From assembly GCA_013139625.1 (NCBI GenBank), contig WTAK01000292.1, positions 1-7,530 of the forward strand: DNA of 7,530 nt, in the 5' to 3' direction. The notes beneath the pieces were generated by a model. The model saw nothing but the letters and a program-made list of their open reading frames with translations, was not told where the DNA came from and did not search any database. Shown here piece after piece: positions 5,628-7,530 of this stretch (the stretch's first letter is position 1; the number at the start of each line of letters is the position of its first letter). This DNA comes from Candidatus Delongbacteria bacterium. GTDB taxonomy: Bacteria; UBA4055. A program made the translations under genes and the position numbers.

Positions 5628-7530
5628 CTTCAATAACAGCATCTTCTTACTTATTTTTAGATCATCTGTCTTTAGCATGTAATAATACATTCCACTGTTC
5701 AGATCACTGGCTTCAAAAAGTATGCAATGACTACCTGCTTTGAGCTCTTCATCTAATATCTTCTTTACAAGCTGACCTGCTACATTGTAAAGTAATAATT
5801 CTACTTTATCAGTTTTGTTTATGTAAAATCTAATATTCGTACTCGGGTTAAACGGATTAGGGTAATTCTGGTAAAGTTCACAATTGTCCATTGTAAATTG
5901 TTCATTGTAAATTGATGTTACGTCGTATTCGTAACACCCAATATCCGGCAAACTATCTCTTTCAAGTCCTGCAAGATCGTACAAAGGTACATCGTCTGTC
6001 CATATACCTGCATCTCTTAAAGGCGAGCCGGCTTGTATCATGTAGTTTCCATTGTCTGGATCTGAGAAGTAAGGTGAAAATTCATCACCTGCATTGTTTT
6101 CTGAAAGATTGATATTGTCTTCACCGTAATAGCCACCTGCTATTGCACAATGATCTATTGTTTGTACAGGTTCATAATATTCTTCGTATTCATATGAAAA
6201 AGTATTAGCATCGCCCCAAATTACGCTGTTTTGAATAATTTCGACATTATCACCACCGTATATCGCATCACTTTTTATATGTATTCCGCTCCCTCTAGGT
6301 GCAACATTATCAACAATTGTACAATTATGTATTCTTAATGTATCTGAATCACCAAAAGTACCATATTCCGCCCAATGATAGATACCTCCACCATCCTTAC
6401 CTGCTGTGTTTTGAGTAATTAAACAATTTCTTATTGTAGGGTATGCACCATCAGTCAATATTCCACCACCTGAAACTTCAGCCGTATTTTCAGTCACTAT
6501 AGTATTTTCTAAAATAGGATAAGCAGGATTGGTTAAGATAGAAATACCACCTCCATAGAGAGCAAAATTATTTTTCAATATACAATTTCGTATTTTAGAG
6601 GAAGAGAGTCTGTTATATATACCACCACCCATATGAAAGTTACCCGTTGTAATACTACCATCTGCATACCCGTCCTGAATTGTAAATCCGTCAATCACAT
6701 TAGTGGTGTCAGATCCCCCTAAATTTTGGATTACATGGTAGCAATTATCCTCTTCATATCCTTTTACACCTATGTCTCCGGAAAGTATTGTTTCATTTTC
6801 CTTTATATTTCTTTGCTCAATCAAAGTTTCATTGCCGTTAAAACCGCCGTAGAGCTTCTTGTCATTTACTAAAGCAAAGTGCTTCTCTCTTTCTGTCGTT
6901 CCGTTATAAACATTTATCCGAGGCCAGTTTGTCGGTATATATTTTCCTTTTGCTACCCAAATCTCTTTAGTATTAGGATGATCTATTCCATTTTGCAATT
7001 CATTTCCGTTCAATGAACTTGCCCAAGATGAACCATCTCCTATTCCGTCTTCTTCCACATAAACAATTCCGTTTATATCAGGATTTATTACTATCGAATC
7101 TGTTGTTGTAAAGCTAAGTTTTTCATCGGCATAAATGCTATCTATTCGATTCTCGCAATATGCCCTGTAATAATATGTTGTATTTGGAGATAAGCCTGTA
7201 AGAAATATTTCAAATTCTCCTTCGTTTAAGAATTCCAATAATTTAACAAGCGTACCTTCCGTTTCAGGATCGGATCCGCTTGTTGTACTGTATTTTATTC
7301 CTTTTGCTATAAGTTGAGTTCCACCGTCATCCGTTATATTTCCTTTAAGGGTTGCATAAGTAGGAAATATATTCTCAGCTGGTAAAGTTGATACCATTGG
7401 TAGTACTGCATTAGAATCTGTACTCTCGTATTCGTAAGCTCCTATGTCGTAGCATAATCCCTGAGGTCTTGGAGTAGAACTTATATCGGTTTCGAGTGCA
7501 TTCCAATAAATACCGGTATCTGTACAACAT
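5625..7530 (-). CDS. Large secreted beta-helix / fibronectin-III protein with type IX sorting domain, 5' end outside window
   Basis: The frame is open from the window edge to TAG 5627-5625, giving 634 complete codons. The first in-window ATG (7397) is internal, because 44 upstream codons continue recognisable sequence ending 'CYDIGAYEYE' (7425-7448). Order on the protein: the end of a beta-helix module (DIGAYEY); a fibronectin-III-like domain ('YATLKGNITDDGG' to 'LSPNTTYYYRAYCEN'); a second module opening 'YVEEDGIGDGSSWASSLNG', with 'EIWVAKGKYIPT', 'LYGGFNGNETLIEQRN' and 'TILSGDIG'; parallel beta-helix turns with repeated GGGI ('NNFALYGGGI', 'TAEVSGGGI', 'TAGKDGGGIYH'); 'DIGCYEY' (5922-5945); and a C-terminal type IX (Por) sorting domain of about 82 residues (5628-5873) with 'YQNYPNPFNPSTNIRF' and 'LNSGMYYYMLK'. 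It is probably exported across the outer membrane and anchored or released. Its ligand is unknown; the helix fold could bind or cleave polysaccharide, but no catalytic motif is recognisable. It is likely transcribed apart from the kdsA operon. Confidence 0.9.
   Translation of the reverse strand, partial: CCTDTGIYWNALETDISSTPRPQGLCYDIGAYEYESTDSNAVLPMVSTLPAENIFPTYATLKGNITDDGGTQLIAKGIKYSTTSGSDPETEGTLVKLLEFLNEGEFEIFLTGLSPNTTYYYRAYCENRIDSIYADEKLSFTTTDSIVINPDINGIVYVEEDGIGDGSSWASSLNGNELQNGIDHPNTKEIWVAKGKYIPTNWPRINVYNGTTEREKHFALVNDKKLYGGFNGNETLIEQRNIKENETILSGDIGVKGYEEDNCYHVIQNLGGSDTTNVIDGFTIQDGYADGSITTGNFHMGGGIYNRLSSSKIRNCILKNNFALYGGGISILTNPAYPILENTIVTENTAEVSGGGILTDGAYPTIRNCLITQNTAGKDGGGIYHWAEYGTFGDSDTLRIHNCTIVDNVAPRGSGIHIKSDAIYGGDNVEIIQNSVIWGDANTFSYEYEEYYEPVQTIDHCAIAGGYYGEDNINLSENNAGDEFSPYFSDPDNGNYMIQAGSPLRDAGIWTDDVPLYDLAGLERDSLPDIGCYEYDVTSIYNEQFTMDNCELYQNYPNPFNPSTNIRFYINKTDKVELLLYNVAGQLVKKILDEELKAGSHCILFEASDLNSGMYYYMLKTDDLKISKKMLLLK
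5881..5915. repeat. Five phased heptamer repeats (NNATTGT / ACAATNN) inside a coding region
   Basis: Plus-strand units are CAATTGT, CCATTGT, AAATTGT, TCATTGT and AAATTGA, 35 bp without gaps. Equivalently, a 14-bp unit AATTTACAATGRAC occurs twice on the minus strand with one difference. The repeat lies in frame between the DIGCYEY end of the beta-helix module and the sorting domain, encoding the linker around 'YNEQFTMDNCE'. Similar heptamer arrays are known as short tandem repeats in other bacteria, usually between genes. Confidence 0.75.

Noticed and set aside
5912..6112. Plus-strand 66-codon frame opposite the secreted-protein gene
   Set aside because: It overlaps the conserved DIGCYEY coding region in antisense and has no recognisable product.
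6200..6620. Repeated GGGI-containing segments as DNA repeats
   Set aside because: Similarity is at the protein level (parallel beta-helix turns); the DNA copies differ too much to be a nucleotide repeat array.
7395..7397. ATG as the start of the beta-helix protein
   Set aside because: The frame stays open upstream to the window edge and encodes a conserved DIGAYEY module end, so this Met is internal.

Overview
The window is AT-rich DNA from a Gram-negative bacterium that makes Kdo-containing lipopolysaccharide. The signs are kdsA, kdsC and lptC, a lipoprotein signal peptide, and a large secreted protein ending in a type IX secretion (Por) C-terminal sorting domain with the 'NYPNPFNP' motif. 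Type IX sorting domains together with an Rpb6/omega protein of the Bacteroidota style point to the FCB superphylum (Bacteroidota or a relative such as Ignavibacteria, Cloacimonadota, Marinimicrobia or Delongbacteria). The phylum cannot be fixed from this sequence alone. Every gene I can support lies on the minus strand, so the biological reading direction is from 7530 to 1.

Right part (7530 to 5625): the 3' portion of a long secreted protein gene. Its frame is open to the window edge, so the ATG at 7397 is not its start. It shows the end of one beta-helix module, a fibronectin-III-like domain, a second parallel beta-helix module and the sorting domain. Five phased ACAATNN heptamers form the linker before the sorting domain. 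A 193-bp spacer (5432-5624) follows. It holds a compound palindrome able to fold as a three-arm structure, imperfect 13-nt tandem repeats, two mutually exclusive small hairpins and a candidate promoter.

Left part (5431 to 1): a tightly packed probable operon, kdsA - kdsC - lptC - yicC - gmk - rpoZ - coaBC - FecR-domain gene. Intergenic distances run from overlap to 47 bp. KdsA makes Kdo-8-phosphate, KdsC dephosphorylates it, and LptC helps move finished LPS across the periplasm. YicC (RNase-family protein), Gmk (GMP to GDP), omega (RNA polymerase assembly) and CoaBC (phosphopantothenate to phosphopantetheine) form the widespread yicC-gmk-rpoZ-coaBC block. The window thus joins an LPS block to a nucleotide/transcription/CoA block. 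lptA and lptB are not immediately downstream of lptC. The last gene, cut by the left edge, encodes an exported FecR-domain protein.

yicC, gmk and lptC appear to use TTG starts, gmk most clearly. I found no CRISPR array, tRNA, rRNA, transposase, toxin-antitoxin pair or defence gene, and no evidence of an undescribed multi-gene system. The least explained DNA is the structured spacer at 5498-5627 and the in-frame heptamer repeat.
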